Shown here: piece by piece, positions 33,659 to 42,691 of the stretch
How positions within the stretch are numbered: the stretch's first letter is position 1
How the letters are laid out: each line of letters begins with the position of its first letter
DNA from: Actinospineispora spinosispora DSM 44797
GTDB taxonomy: Bacteria > Actinomycetota > Actinomycetes > Mycobacteriales > Pseudonocardiaceae
Direction: 5' to 3'
DNA: 64,000 bases
Assembly: GCF_000429025.1 (NCBI RefSeq)
Contig: NZ_KE386837.1
Coordinates: forward strand, 110,959-174,958
Program-made: the position numbers and the translations under genes
Notes under the pieces: model-generated
What the model was told of the DNA's origin: nothing
The model's input: only the letters and a program-made list of their open reading frames with translations
Database searches by the model: none

Positions 33659-34530
33659 GGCTGAGCTGAGGGATTGTCAGGGTTCCAGCGGCTCGGCGTG
33701 ATGCGGCCTTCGTACAGCGGCAGTTCCAGGGTGGCGTCGGACTCGCGGAACTGGCTCCACATGCGGTTGAGCCCGGCGGTGCCGAAGCGCCGCACACGGG
33801 TCACGTCGTCCAGGTCGAGCACGTCGGTGAGCACCTCGGGATGCGGGCCGCCGGTCTGTACCCGGACCCGGCCCTCGGGGTCGACGATCAGGCTCTGCCC
33901 CACCCCGCGCGGCCCGGCGGCGTTGACGCTCAGCACGTAGACCTGGTTGACGATCGCGTTCGCCCTGGCCAGCACCAGCTCCTGGGCCCGGTCGCTGGTC
34001 GTCGTCATGACCGGGTTGATGATCGCCTCGGCGCCCATCCAGGCCAGGTGCCTGGCCAGCTCGGGGAACCACGCGTCGTAGCAGATGGAGAAGCCGAACC
34101 GGCCGGCCTCCGGGATGTCGAACACCACGAATCGGTCGCCGGGCTCGAACATCTCGTACGGCCGCCAGGGGAAGATCTTCCGGTAGGACGCGACCAGCTT
34201 GCCCTGGGGCGACAGCGCGACGGTCGTGTTGAACACCGCGCCCGGATGGTCGGCGTCGCTCTCGCACACGCTGCCCGGCACCAGCCAGATGCCCAGGTCA
34301 CCGGCCAGCTCGGCCAGTCGCGTCAGTCGGGGCCCGTCGATCGGTTCGGCCGCGTCGCGCAGCTGCTCGTCGTCGATGTGATCGAGCAGATGCAGCTCCG
34401 GATAGATCACCAGCCGCGTCTGCGGGAACTTGGCGAGCAGGCGTTCGACGTCGCCGGTGAACCGGTCCGGGGGTGCATCGATCGGGATCGACGACTCCTG
34501 GACCAGCGCGACGGGCAGCGGTCTCGACAT
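33652..34530 (-). CDS. Nitrilase-superfamily amidohydrolase
   Basis: A 292-residue carbon-nitrogen hydrolase with the full catalytic triad: E45 (YPELHLL), K118 (YRKIFPW) and C150 (ICYDAWFPE). It cleaves a C-N amide bond; N-carbamoylputrescine amidase or omega-amidase activity would fit the amine-related neighbours, but a true nitrilase is not excluded. The gene lies 3 bp after the aldehyde dehydrogenase gene. Its final Ser codon and stop come from the palindrome arm. Confidence 0.88.
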   Translation of the reverse strand: MSRPLPVALVQESSIPIDAPPDRFTGDVERLLAKFPQTRLVIYPELHLLDHIDDEQLRDAAEPIDGPRLTRLAELAGDLGIWLVPGSVCESDADHPGAVFNTTVALSPQGKLVASYRKIFPWRPYEMFEPGDRFVVFDIPEAGRFGFSICYDAWFPELARHLAWMGAEAIINPVMTTTSDRAQELVLARANAIVNQVYVLSVNAAGPRGVGQSLIVDPEGRVRVQTGGPHPEVLTDVLDLDDVTRVRRFGTAGLNRMWSQFRESDATLELPLYEGRITPSRWNPDNPSAQPS

Positions 34531-34533
34531 GGG

Positions 34534-35961
34534 CTAGAACGGTAGACCGGTGAAGACGGTCACGCGCTCTTCGGTGAAGTCGAGCATCGCCGAGGCCGGT
34601 CCCTCACGGCCGATCCCGGAGTCCTTGACCCCGCCGTAGGGCATCTGGTCGGCGCGGAAGCTCGGCACGTCGCCGATCACCACACCGCCGACCTCGAGCC
34701 GCGCGGACGCGTCGAACGCGAGCCGCAGGTCGTTGGTGAACACCCCGGCCTGCAGACCGAACCGCGAGTCGTTGATCAGCGCGAGGCCCTCGTCGACGGA
34801 CTCGATCCGGTTGACGCTGACCACCGGCCCGAACACCTCCTGAGCCATGACGTCGGCGTCGTGACGGACGCCGCTCAGCACGGTCGGCGCGATCGTGGCA
34901 CCGTCCCTGGCTCCACCGGTGTGCAACGTGGCGCCGGATTCGCGGGCGGCGGCGATCCAGCCCTCGACCCGTTCGGCGGCAGCGAGGTTGATCATCGGGC
35001 CGACGTCGGTGGCCGGGTCCCTCGGGTCGCCGGTGCGCAGCGCCTCGGTCTGTTCGACGATCCTGGCGAGCAGCTCGTCGTAGTGGTCGGCGTGCACGTA
35101 GACGCGCTGCACCGAGATGCAGGACTGCCCGCCCTGGTACATGGCGAACGTGGCGATCCGGCGCGCGGCGAAGTCCAGGTCGGTCCAGTCCGGCGCCACC
35201 AGCACGCCGGCGTTGCCGCCGAGCTCGAGCGTCACGTGCTTGCGCGGCACGCTGTCCTTGATCGACCAGCCGACCGGAACGCTGCCGGTGAACGACACGA
35301 TCGGCAGGCGCGGGTCGGCGACGAGACCGGGCGCGGCGCTGTTCGGCACCGGCAGGATCGACCAGGAACCGGTCGGCAGGTCGGTCTCGGCGAGCACCTC
35401 ACCCAGCGCCAGCGCGGTCAGCGGCGTCGACGGTGCGGGCTTGAGCACGATCGGCGCACCGACCGCGATCGCCGGCGCGACCTTGTGCGCGACCAGGTTC
35501 AGCGGGAAGTTGAACGGGCTGATGCCCAGCACCGGTCCGCGCGGCACCCGGCGGATCATCGCGGTCCGACCGACGGCGCCGGGGTCGGTGTCCAGCCGCT
35601 GCATCGTTGGGGAGAACCTGCGGGCCTCCTCGGACGCCCAGCGGAACGTCGACGCGGCCCGTCCCACCTCGCCCTTCGACCACTTGACCGGCTTGCCGGA
35701 CTCGTCGGTGATCAGCTGGGCCAGCTCGTCGCTGCGCCTGGCCAGGGTCCGCGAGACGTGGTCGAGCGCGTCCGCACGCACGTGCGCGGGCAACGCGGCG
35801 GTCTCCGCGCTGACCTCCGAGGCCGCCGCGACGGCGCGTTCGACGTCCGATGCCGTCGGCACGTCGTGGCTGCCGGCGATCGCGTTGTCGTACGGGCTGC
35901 GCAGTTCGACGGACTCGGCGCTGTGCGTCGCCTTGCCGGCGACCCAGAAGGGCTTGCTCAT
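34534..35961 (-). CDS. Aldehyde dehydrogenase family protein
   Basis: A 475-residue NAD(P)-dependent ALDH. N151 (PFNFP), K174 in the cofactor motif, general base E246 (LELGGN) and nucleophile C281 (GGQSCISVQR) are all present. Family traits (SFTGSVPVG, YGGVKDSGIGREG) match the succinate-semialdehyde/aminoaldehyde and lactaldehyde group. It is the first gene of the minus-strand amine module and is divergent from the PucR regulator (49 bp apart). Confidence 0.9.
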   Translation of the reverse strand: MSKPFWVAGKATHSAESVELRSPYDNAIAGSHDVPTASDVERAVAAASEVSAETAALPAHVRADALDHVSRTLARRSDELAQLITDESGKPVKWSKGEVGRAASTFRWASEEARRFSPTMQRLDTDPGAVGRTAMIRRVPRGPVLGISPFNFPLNLVAHKVAPAIAVGAPIVLKPAPSTPLTALALGEVLAETDLPTGSWSILPVPNSAAPGLVADPRLPIVSFTGSVPVGWSIKDSVPRKHVTLELGGNAGVLVAPDWTDLDFAARRIATFAMYQGGQSCISVQRVYVHADHYDELLARIVEQTEALRTGDPRDPATDVGPMINLAAAERVEGWIAAARESGATLHTGGARDGATIAPTVLSGVRHDADVMAQEVFGPVVSVNRIESVDEGLALINDSRFGLQAGVFTNDLRLAFDASARLEVGGVVIGDVPSFRADQMPYGGVKDSGIGREGPASAMLDFTEERVTVFTGLPF

Positions 35962-36010
35962 GTCCCGAGTGTGAGCCGAGCGGGGACACGTCGAGGGGGG
36001 ACAATGTGGT

Positions 36011-37552
36011 GTGGCCGCTTCAGAAACCGCGCCAGTCCGGCCTGTTCCGGACGACAGCGAGATGGCGCTCCCGGTGACCGAACTGTTGAGTCAGTCGGCG
36101 CTGGGACTACGGCTGCTCGCCGGTGCCGGCGCGGTGCACCGGGAGATCTCCTGGGCGCACGTCAGCGAGCTGGCCGACCCCGCGGAGTTCATGCGTGGCG
36201 GCGAGCTGCTCCTGCTCACCGGGGTGAATCTGCCGACGGCGACGTCGGCGCAGCGTGAGTACGTCGGCAAGCTCGCCGAAGCGGGGGCCGCCGCGATCGG
36301 TTTCGGCATCGGCCTGTCCTGGGACGAGGTGCCCCCGGAGCTGGTCGTCGCCGCGGAGGACGTCGGGCTGCCGCTGCTGGAGGTGCCGAGGGCGGTCCCG
36401 TTCCTGGCGATCACCCGCGCGGTCGCGGCCGCACTGAGCCGTCGGGAGCAGGCCGCGAAGGACCGGGTGCTGCGTGCGCAACGTGCGTTGACCACCGCCG
36501 CGGTGCGCAGGGACAGCCCGGCGTCGGTACTGGAGGAACTGGCCACGCTGACCGGTGGCTGGGGACTGCTGCTCAACCGCGCGGGCGCTGTCGTCGCGGG
36601 TTCCCGCGCGACGACCGCCGAGGTCTCGGCCCGGCGCTCCGCGCTGACCCCGGACCTGACCCGGCTGCGCGACGCTCCCGGCGCGGCCAGCCTGGTCGCC
36701 TGGGACGGGCCGGGTGAGGTGTGGGTGCAGTCGCTGCACGCGGGGGAGGAGCTTCTCGGTTTCCTCGCCGTCGGACGCGGGTCCGCGCTGACCCCCGTCG
36801 AGCGGCAGACGGTGAACGCGGCCGTGCCGCTGTGCACGCTGCTGCTGGACCGCTCGCGCACCGCCGGCCACGGCGCGCGGCGGCTGCGGACCGCGGTGCT
36901 GCGCCTGCTGTTCGACGGACGGTCGCCGATACTCGCGGAGGTTGCGGGCGACCTGTGGAACGGGCTGCCGGCCGAGCCGCTGTTGGTGCTGCGCTGCCGG
37001 GGCAGCCGCAACGCGGTCGCCGCCGCGCGGGACCGCCTGGCCGCGGACCGTTCGGTCGCCGAGGCGACGGTGCTGCACGGCGAGCTGGACGACGACCTGC
37101 TGTGCCTCTGTTCGGACGGTCCGGACGAGAAGGTCCTGCTGACCGCGCTGGCGGACGTCGACGGCCTGTGCATCGGGATCTCCGCGCCCGCCGGCTATCC
37201 GGACCTGAGCCGGGCCGACGACGAAGCGGGCCAGGCGCTGGCGCACGGCGCGCCGGTCACCCGGTTCCGCGACCTGCCGCCGCTCGCGTTGCTCTCGGTA
37301 CTGCCCGCCGACGTGGCGGCGACCTTCAGCGCCTCGGCGTTGGCAGCGCTGGGCCCCGACCCGGAGCTGCGGCGGTCGCTGCACGTGTGGCTGGCCCATC
37401 ACGGGCAGTGGGATCCGGCGTCGGCAGAGCTGGGCGTGCACCGCCACACCCTGCGCAACCGAATCCGCAAGGTGGAACGCCTCCTCTCGCGGGACCTGTC
37501 CTCCGCGGATGTCCGAGCCGAGCTCTGGCTGGCTCTGAGGCTGGCCGGCTGA
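36011..37552 (+). CDS. PucR/CdaR-family transcriptional activator
   Basis: A 513-residue regulator with an N-terminal PucR ligand-sensing domain (about 15-140), a middle GGDEF-like region and a C-terminal HTH_30 starting at residue 474 (LGVHRHTLRNRIRKVERLL). Such proteins activate purine-, polyamine- or GABA-degradation genes. The GTG at 36011 follows a G-rich ribosome site; ATG 36062 is a shorter alternative. It is divergent from the aldehyde dehydrogenase, and the direct repeat GGGGACA in the 49-bp gap may be its site. Confidence 0.87.
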   Translation: MAASETAPVRPVPDDSEMALPVTELLSQSALGLRLLAGAGAVHREISWAHVSELADPAEFMRGGELLLLTGVNLPTATSAQREYVGKLAEAGAAAIGFGIGLSWDEVPPELVVAAEDVGLPLLEVPRAVPFLAITRAVAAALSRREQAAKDRVLRAQRALTTAAVRRDSPASVLEELATLTGGWGLLLNRAGAVVAGSRATTAEVSARRSALTPDLTRLRDAPGAASLVAWDGPGEVWVQSLHAGEELLGFLAVGRGSALTPVERQTVNAAVPLCTLLLDRSRTAGHGARRLRTAVLRLLFDGRSPILAEVAGDLWNGLPAEPLLVLRCRGSRNAVAAARDRLAADRSVAEATVLHGELDDDLLCLCSDGPDEKVLLTALADVDGLCIGISAPAGYPDLSRADDEAGQALAHGAPVTRFRDLPPLALLSVLPADVAATFSASALAALGPDPELRRSLHVWLAHHGQWDPASAELGVHRHTLRNRIRKVERLLSRDLSSADVRAELWLALRLAG

Positions 37553-37558
37553 CGGGTC

Positions 37559-38374
37559 TCAGACCGTTCGGGTGCTGCCGCCGTCTATTACGTACTCGGC
37601 CCCTACCAGCGCTGACGCCCGGTCGGAGACCAGGAAGGCGATCAGTTCGGCGGCTTCGCGCGGGGTCGCAGGGCGGCCGAGGGGGATGCCGCCGATCGAG
37701 TCCATGATCCGGCGGCGCGATTCGGGCTCGGTGATGCCGTCCGCCTCCGCGAGTGCGCGGACCATCCGGGCAGCCGCTTCGGTCTCGACGAAGCCGGGGG
37801 ACACACTGTTGACCCGGACTCCGTGCGGCGCGGCCTGGTTCGCCAGGTTCTTGCTGTAGTTCGCCAACGCAGCCTTGGCCGCCGCGTACGGCGTGGTCGT
37901 CGGCAGTGGCGTGGTGCGCTGCATGGACGTGACGTGCACGATCGCGCCCCTACCCCTGGCGAGCATGTCCGGCAGCAGCGCCCGGTCCAGCCGCACAGCG
38001 GGCATCAGATTCAGATCGAGCATGCGCTGCCAGACCGTGTCGTCGGTGTCGAGCGCGCCGCCCGGTACCTGGTCGGACCCGCCGACCACGTGTACCAGCA
38101 CGTCGACCGTGCGGAGCCGCGTGCGTGCCGTCTCCACCACCGAGGCCACCCCGTCCGCCGTCGCCATGTCGGCCGCGACGAATGTGACCCCTTCGGGCAG
38201 GGCGTCCGGCGCGGAGCGAGCGGTCACGAGTACGGCGGCACCCGCCTCGGCCAGTCGCGCGGCCACAGCCGCACCGATTCCTTTGGTTCCGCCGGTGACG
38301 ATCGCGCCCCGGCCGCTGAAGTGCGGTGTCGTCACGGGCAGAACGTCATCCGGTCCTCGAGGTGTCAGGCTCAT
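37559..38374 (-). CDS. SDR-family oxidoreductase
   Basis: A 271-residue classical SDR with TGGTKGIG (27-34), Ser150, Tyr163 and Lys167 and a C-terminal YVIDGGSTRTV. The first ~18 residues precede the fold; a later GTG start is possible. It is divergent from the XRE/MmyB-type regulator and separated by an 86-bp region with a clear dyad, a pairing common in actinobacteria. It is convergent with the PucR gene (6 bp). Confidence 0.87.
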   Translation of the reverse strand: MSLTPRGPDDVLPVTTPHFSGRGAIVTGGTKGIGAAVAARLAEAGAAVLVTARSAPDALPEGVTFVAADMATADGVASVVETARTRLRTVDVLVHVVGGSDQVPGGALDTDDTVWQRMLDLNLMPAVRLDRALLPDMLARGRGAIVHVTSMQRTTPLPTTTPYAAAKAALANYSKNLANQAAPHGVRVNSVSPGFVETEAAARMVRALAEADGITEPESRRRIMDSIGGIPLGRPATPREAAELIAFLVSDRASALVGAEYVIDGGSTRTV

Positions 38375-38408
38375 GGAGTCCAGCCTGGCGACGGATCCGA
38401 CGCCGTGA

Positions 38409-38442
38409 CAGGGACCGCCGATCCGTGGCTGGCCGGTCCCTG
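38409..38442. promoter_or_regulatory. Inverted repeat between SDR and XRE regulator
   Basis: CAGGGACCG (38409-38417) and CGGTCCCTG (38434-38442) are exact inverted copies 16 bp apart, in the divergent promoter region. This is the likely operator for the XRE regulator. Confidence 0.55.
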
Positions 38443-38460
38443 GCGGGTGATGATTGCGGT

Positions 38461-39297
38461 ATGGACCGCAGCGAGCTGGCCGACTTCCTCCGCCGGCGCA
38501 GGGAAGGGCTGAATCCTCGGGACGTCGGACTGCCGGTCATCGGGCGGCGACGCACCCCGGGACTGCGCCGCGAGGAGGTCGCGCAGCTGGTCGGGATGTC
38601 GACCGACTATTACGTGCGGATCGAGCAGCGGCGCGGTCCGCAGCCCTCGCCGCAGGTGCTCGCCGCGCTGGCCAGAGCGTTGCGGCTGACCGAGGACGAG
38701 CGCGACCACCTGTTCGTACTCGCCGGACATCCCGTCCCGACCGGCGCGCGGGCCGGTGACCATGTGCGACCCGGTCTGCTCACGCTGCTCGACCAGCTGG
38801 AGCATGCGCCGGCCCAGATCCTCACCGACCTCGGCGACCTGCTGGCGCAGAACGAACTGGCTCGGCTGCTGTTCGGCGGCATGTGCTCGGTCGCGGAGGG
38901 CGAGCGCAACGTGGTGTGGCGCTGGTTCACCGACCCCGAGGTCCGCACGCTCTACCCGGCGGACGAGCACGAGTACTACAGCCGCGTCCACGTGGCGGAC
39001 CTGCGCGCATCGGTCGCCAGACGCGGCAACGACCCGGTGGTCGCCGCGCTGCTGAGCCGGCTGCGCGAGGACAGCCCCGAATTCGCCCGCCTGTGGGACG
39101 AGCACGAGGTGGCGGTCCGTCGGCAGAGCCGAATGCGGATCCGACACCCGGTCCTCGGCCCGCTGGAACTGGACAGCGAGCTACTCCTGACCCCGGCCGA
39201 CGACCAGCGAGTCCTGCTCTTCACCGCCCCCGTCGGCAGCGACACGGCCTCCCAACTGGCTCTCCTCCGCGTGGTCGGTACCGAACGCTTTGCGTAG
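38461..39297 (+). CDS. XRE-family regulator with MmyB-like ligand domain
   Basis: A 278-residue regulator. An N-terminal helix-turn-helix includes RRTPGLRREEVAQLVGMSTDYYVRIE (cut here into its two parts: RRTPGLRREEVAQ and LVGMSTDYYVRIE, about 30-55). The C-terminal MmyB/PAS-like domain contains NVVWRWFTDPEVRTLYP. Members of this family usually repress an adjacent divergent SDR gene in response to a lipid-like ligand, as the layout here suggests. Confidence 0.9.
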   Translation: MDRSELADFLRRRREGLNPRDVGLPVIGRRRTPGLRREEVAQLVGMSTDYYVRIEQRRGPQPSPQVLAALARALRLTEDERDHLFVLAGHPVPTGARAGDHVRPGLLTLLDQLEHAPAQILTDLGDLLAQNELARLLFGGMCSVAEGERNVVWRWFTDPEVRTLYPADEHEYYSRVHVADLRASVARRGNDPVVAALLSRLREDSPEFARLWDEHEVAVRRQSRMRIRHPVLGPLELDSELLLTPADDQRVLLFTAPVGSDTASQLALLRVVGTERFA

Positions 39298-39302
39298 CCC
39301 CG

Positions 39303-39384
39303 GCAGCTCGCACAGAGCGAGTGCACGCCGCACAGAGGCCCCAGCCTCTGTGCGGCGTGGAGAACCTCTGTGCGAGCTGCGCGA
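39303..39384. terminator. Nested hairpin terminator
   Basis: The inner perfect hairpin ACGCCGCACAGAGG / CCTCTGTGCGGCGT is enclosed by CAGCTCGCACAGAG and CTCTGTGCGAGCTG. CACAGAG/CTCTGTG is reused in both stems, so alternative pairings exist. It lies between convergent genes. Confidence 0.7.
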
Positions 39385-39388
39385 TCAT

Positions 39389-40300
39389 CTAGGACAGGTG
39401 CTGCTCCGACACTCGCCAGAGGCGGTCGGCGAGGGCTGGGTTCAGGGCGTAGGGGGCCACGCCGGTCATGTCGGCCGTTCGGCGGGGGACCACCTCGGCC
39501 TCCTGGTTGTTCACGAAATAGCGGCCGCCGATGCCCGCCAGCAAAGGGGAGGTGGCCAGAAGGACCGATGTGGAGGCACCCTGCTCGATCGTCTTCTCCA
39601 GCGGGTTGCGCTCCGGTTCGCCCTCGACGTGGCGCGTCAGGTTCGTTCTGATCGACCCGGGCATCAGCGAGTTCACCGTGATGCCGTCGCGCGCCCACCG
39701 GGCGGTGGCACCGACGGCGAACAGCACGTTCGCGGTCTTGGACTGCCCGTAGGCGAGCCACGGGTCGTAGTCGCGGTACCGGAAGTGCAGGTCATCGAAG
39801 ATCACCGGCGAGCTGAACAACGCGCTGGAGCTGACCGAGACGACGCGCGCATCGCCTCCGGCCGCGAGCGCGGCGCGCAGCCCCACCGTGAGCGCGAAGT
39901 GCCCGAGGTGGTTGGTCGCGAACTGCAGCTCCCAACCCTCGGGCGTGTAGGTCTCCGGAGTGGCCATCACACCGGCGTTGTTGATCAGCAGGTGTAGTGG
40001 CCCGTCCCAGCCCGCGACGAACGCCGCGACCGACGAGCGGTCGGTGAGGTCCAGTGCGGCGACGTGGACTCGCTCGTTACCGGTCGACCCGGTGATGTCT
40101 CGCGCGACGGACGTGCCTGCCGCGGTGTTGCGCACCGCGAGCGTGACCTCGGCACCCGCCGAGGCCAGCGCACGCGCGGTCTCCACCCCGATCCCGGACG
40201 CGCCGCCGGTGACGATCGCCCGCCTACCGGTCAGGTCCATGCCTTCGATGACCTGCGCGGCCGTCGAGTGGAAGTCGAACGGCGTGCTGATCAGCGTCAT
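39389..40300 (-). CDS. SDR, retinol-dehydrogenase/WWOX-like
   Basis: A 303-residue extended-classical SDR: TGGASGIG (31-38), NNAGVM, FATNHLGHFALT, then YGQSK with the catalytic Tyr/Lys. ATG 40300 with GGGA upstream is taken as the start. It is similar in type to the SDR at 56201-57115. It lies 15 bp downstream of the nucleoside hydrolase gene on the same strand, so the two may be co-transcribed. Substrate unknown. Confidence 0.87.
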   Translation of the reverse strand: MTLISTPFDFHSTAAQVIEGMDLTGRRAIVTGGASGIGVETARALASAGAEVTLAVRNTAAGTSVARDITGSTGNERVHVAALDLTDRSSVAAFVAGWDGPLHLLINNAGVMATPETYTPEGWELQFATNHLGHFALTVGLRAALAAGGDARVVSVSSSALFSSPVIFDDLHFRYRDYDPWLAYGQSKTANVLFAVGATARWARDGITVNSLMPGSIRTNLTRHVEGEPERNPLEKTIEQGASTSVLLATSPLLAGIGGRYFVNNQEAEVVPRRTADMTGVAPYALNPALADRLWRVSEQHLS

Positions 40301-40315
40301 CAAGAGTCCCAACGG

Positions 40316-41476
40316 CTACGGGGCGAGAGGTCTGGTCAGGGTAGCGACGAAGAAGTCGTAGAACTTCGGGATGTCGATGTCCTGCACGATCCGCACCGGC
40401 TGAGCGCCGGCCGGCGCGTGCGCCGGGTCGAAGCCCAGGGTCCGCCCGTAGTTGACGCCGTCCTGCGTGTCGACGGTGACCCTGCGGACGACCGAGCCGG
40501 TGATCAGGCTCGGCTGCAGGAAGACCGCGCTGGTCAGCGCGTCCCACAGGTGCGTGCGGTACTTCGGGTCCTTGGTGAACTCCGGTGCCTGCAGGTCCTT
40601 GAAGGCCTGCGTGATGGGGGTGTTCGCGCCGCCGGTGATCCGGTCGTACTCGGCCTTGCCGTAGAAGACCTTGTCGGTCACGTCGAGCGGGATCGCCAGC
40701 TGGTCGGCGAACGGCGTGGTGAACGCGATGCGCGCCGCCTCCGGGTCGAACCAGATGTTGAACTCCGCCGCCGGCCCCTGGTTGCCCGGCACGTCGAACG
40801 CGCCGCCCATGTAGACGACCTGCTTGACCAGCGGCACGATCTCCGGGTTCTTCTTCACCGCGAGCGCCACGTTGGTCGCCGGACCGAGCACGAACAGGGT
40901 GACCTCGTGCGGGTTGCGCTTGATCGTGTCGACGATGAAGTCGACGGCGTTCCCGTTGTTCTTCGCCGTCTTCGCGTAGCCGCCGTAGGGAGGTTGCGCG
41001 AGATGCTGGTAGTCGGCGGGCTTGGGGTGGCTCCAGGCGCCCGCGTAGGACGAGTCGACGCCGAACTGCTGCGCCTCCGAGGGCAGCGTCGCGGCGCGGC
41101 TGCCCATCAGCGGGTCCGAGGCGCCCTCGAACACCGGGATGCTCTGCTTGTTCTCCAGCTCCAGCTGGCGCAACGCGTACGCGGCGCCCTCCGAGGCCCA
41201 GGTGTTGCCGGAGACCGTCGTGATGCCCAGGACGTTCACACCGTTCTGCAACAGCAGGTAGAGCGCCTGCGAGTCGTCGTTGAGCTCGCCGAAGTCCGTG
41301 TCGAAGATGACCTTGGCCCCGGGCTGGGCCGGTGCGGCGGCCGCGGGCTGGCTCGCGTTCGTCGAGGCGGCAGGCGGAGGTATGGTCACGGCCTGGTTCG
41401 CGCACGCGGTGCTGGCCGAAGCCAGAGCGACCGCGAGCACAGCGGCGAGCAGATGCGGCATGCGGGGCGACGGCAT
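40316..41476 (-). CDS. Inosine/uridine-preferring nucleoside hydrolase, lipoprotein
   Basis: A 386-residue protein with a signal peptide ending in an AxTAC lipobox (Cys25) and a low-complexity Ala/Pro linker. The nucleoside-hydrolase domain opens with DTDFGELNDD (59-68); the usual motif is DTDPGxDD, so the calcium-binding loop is one to two residues longer than standard. VLGPATNVALA and the C-terminal Asp region also fit. Exported hydrolases release ribose and bases outside the membrane. The ATG at 41476 lies 44 bp after structured element copy 3; a longer reading translates the element. Confidence 0.86.
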   Translation of the reverse strand: MPSPRMPHLLAAVLAVALASASTACANQAVTIPPPAASTNASQPAAAAPAQPGAKVIFDTDFGELNDDSQALYLLLQNGVNVLGITTVSGNTWASEGAAYALRQLELENKQSIPVFEGASDPLMGSRAATLPSEAQQFGVDSSYAGAWSHPKPADYQHLAQPPYGGYAKTAKNNGNAVDFIVDTIKRNPHEVTLFVLGPATNVALAVKKNPEIVPLVKQVVYMGGAFDVPGNQGPAAEFNIWFDPEAARIAFTTPFADQLAIPLDVTDKVFYGKAEYDRITGGANTPITQAFKDLQAPEFTKDPKYRTHLWDALTSAVFLQPSLITGSVVRRVTVDTQDGVNYGRTLGFDPAHAPAGAQPVRIVQDIDIPKFYDFFVATLTRPLAP

Positions 41477-41520
41477 CGGGAGATCATCCAGGAAATCGTT
41501 CTCCTGGGCTAGTCTCTTGA

Positions 41521-41714
41521 GCCTGTTCCGCGCGGAGTTTTTCCGTGACCACCCCCTCGCTTCGCTTCGGGGGCACTCCAGGAAAAACAAGCCTCGTTCC
41601 TCGGCCGAGCGCGCGCTTGTGGTCGCCCTGGGAGCCGCCGTGCGGGTTGGGAGCCTGGTTGCGGACATTCACTGCCCGGCCTTCGCCGGAACTCCTTCGG
41701 AGACTCGCGGAGCC
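41521..41714 (-). repeat. Structured leader element, copy 3 of 4
   Basis: Sense orientation to the nucleoside hydrolase gene, ending 44 bp before its ATG. It carries CTCCGAAGGAG, CCGGCGAAGGCCGG, GTGAATGTCCGCAA and the GCGCGCGCTCGGC block. The long hairpin stem has C-G (TTTTTCC/GGAAAAA) where copies 1 and 2 have U-A, keeping pairing. The loop is the shorter GAAGCGAAGCGA form shared with copy 4. The rest of the 393-bp gap (41715-41842) shows no gene. Confidence 0.85.
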
Positions 41715-41842
41715 GACTTTTACCGCGCCGCGGCACCGGGCCCCCGCGGTGACACCGCGCAGCTTGTGGTGACGCCGCGCGGTGTGCACGTAGCGCGGTG
41801 TGGACCGGAGGTGCGCGGTGTCGCCGACACTGGAGACTAGCT

Positions 41843-41856
41843 ACCGATCGTTCGGT
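41843..41856. promoter_or_regulatory. PaaR-type TetR operator
   Basis: ACCGATCGTTCGGT is a perfect palindrome and matches the pattern ACCG-NN-CG-NN-CGGT, which I recall as the core of the phenylacetate repressor PaaR site in corynebacteria. It lies 14 bp before the PaaG-like gene, which is followed by a TetR gene. Confidence 0.65.
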
Positions 41857-41869
41857 TGATCTGGGTAGC

Positions 41870-42691
41870 ATGGCGCGCGTGGCTGATCAGACTGAAGGTC
41901 CGGCGGTAGTCCTCGAACGCGACGCCGACGACGCGAGCGTCGCCATTGTGACCATGAACCGGCCGGGGCGGCGCAACGCGCTGACCGTCGAGCTGAAAGT
42001 CGCTCTGCGCGACGCGCTGCGCGAGGTCGCCGACGACACCTCGGTGCGCGCGGTCGTGCTCGCCGGCACCGGCAAGTCGTTCTGCGTCGGGCAGGACCTC
42101 GGCGAGCACGCCGAGGCGCTGCGAGCCGGCGCCGGTTCCTCCTTCGACACCGTCGAACAGCACTACAACCCGATCGTCACCGCGATCGCCGGGATGCCCA
42201 AGCCGGTGATCGCCGCCATCAACGGCGGCGCGGTCGGAGCCGGTCTCGGCTTCGCGCTGGCCTGCGACCTGCGGGTCGCCGCGGAGGGCGCGACGTTCGG
42301 TACCGCGTTCGCCGCGATCGGCCTGACCGCCGACTCCGGCCTGTCCGCGACCCTGGTGCACTCGGTCGGCGCGTCCCGCGCAGCGGAGCTGCTGCTGCTC
42401 GGCGAGCCGTTCGGTGCCGACAAGGCACTGGAATGGGGGCTGGTCCGCGCGGTGCTGCCGCCCGAGGAGATGCTGTCCGGCGCGGTGGAGCTGGCCCGCA
42501 AGCTCGCCGCCGGCCCGACCGTCGCCTACGCGGAGATCAAGAAGGCGATCGCGTTCGGCGCGGTGTCGCCGCTGCCGGAGGTACTGGCCGCCGAGGGTGC
42601 CGCACAGAGCAGACTCGGGCTGACCAACGACCACGCGGGCGCCGTCGAGGCGTTCCTGGCCAAGCGGCGGCCGAGTTTCGAGGGCAGGTGA
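41870..42691 (+). CDS. paaG: Enoyl-CoA hydratase/isomerase, PaaG-like
   Basis: A 273-residue crotonase-fold protein. The oxyanion-hole regions are GKSFCVGQDL (68-77) and NGGAVGAGLGF (118-128). At the second catalytic position it has GLTADSG (151-157), with Asp155 in place of the hydratase Glu, as in PaaG, which isomerises the epoxyphenylacetyl-CoA to an oxepin. Its place beside paaABCDE supports that role, though another CoA isomerase is possible. It overlaps the TetR gene by 4 bp (GTGA). Confidence 0.85.
   Translation: MARVADQTEGPAVVLERDADDASVAIVTMNRPGRRNALTVELKVALRDALREVADDTSVRAVVLAGTGKSFCVGQDLGEHAEALRAGAGSSFDTVEQHYNPIVTAIAGMPKPVIAAINGGAVGAGLGFALACDLRVAAEGATFGTAFAAIGLTADSGLSATLVHSVGASRAAELLLLGEPFGADKALEWGLVRAVLPPEEMLSGAVELARKLAAGPTVAYAEIKKAIAFGAVSPLPEVLAAEGAAQSRLGLTNDHAGAVEAFLAKRRPSFEGR

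Noticed and set aside
41477..41869. Possible small gene in the 393-bp gap
   Set aside because: Open frames there only translate leader element copy 3 and have no family resemblance or ribosome site.
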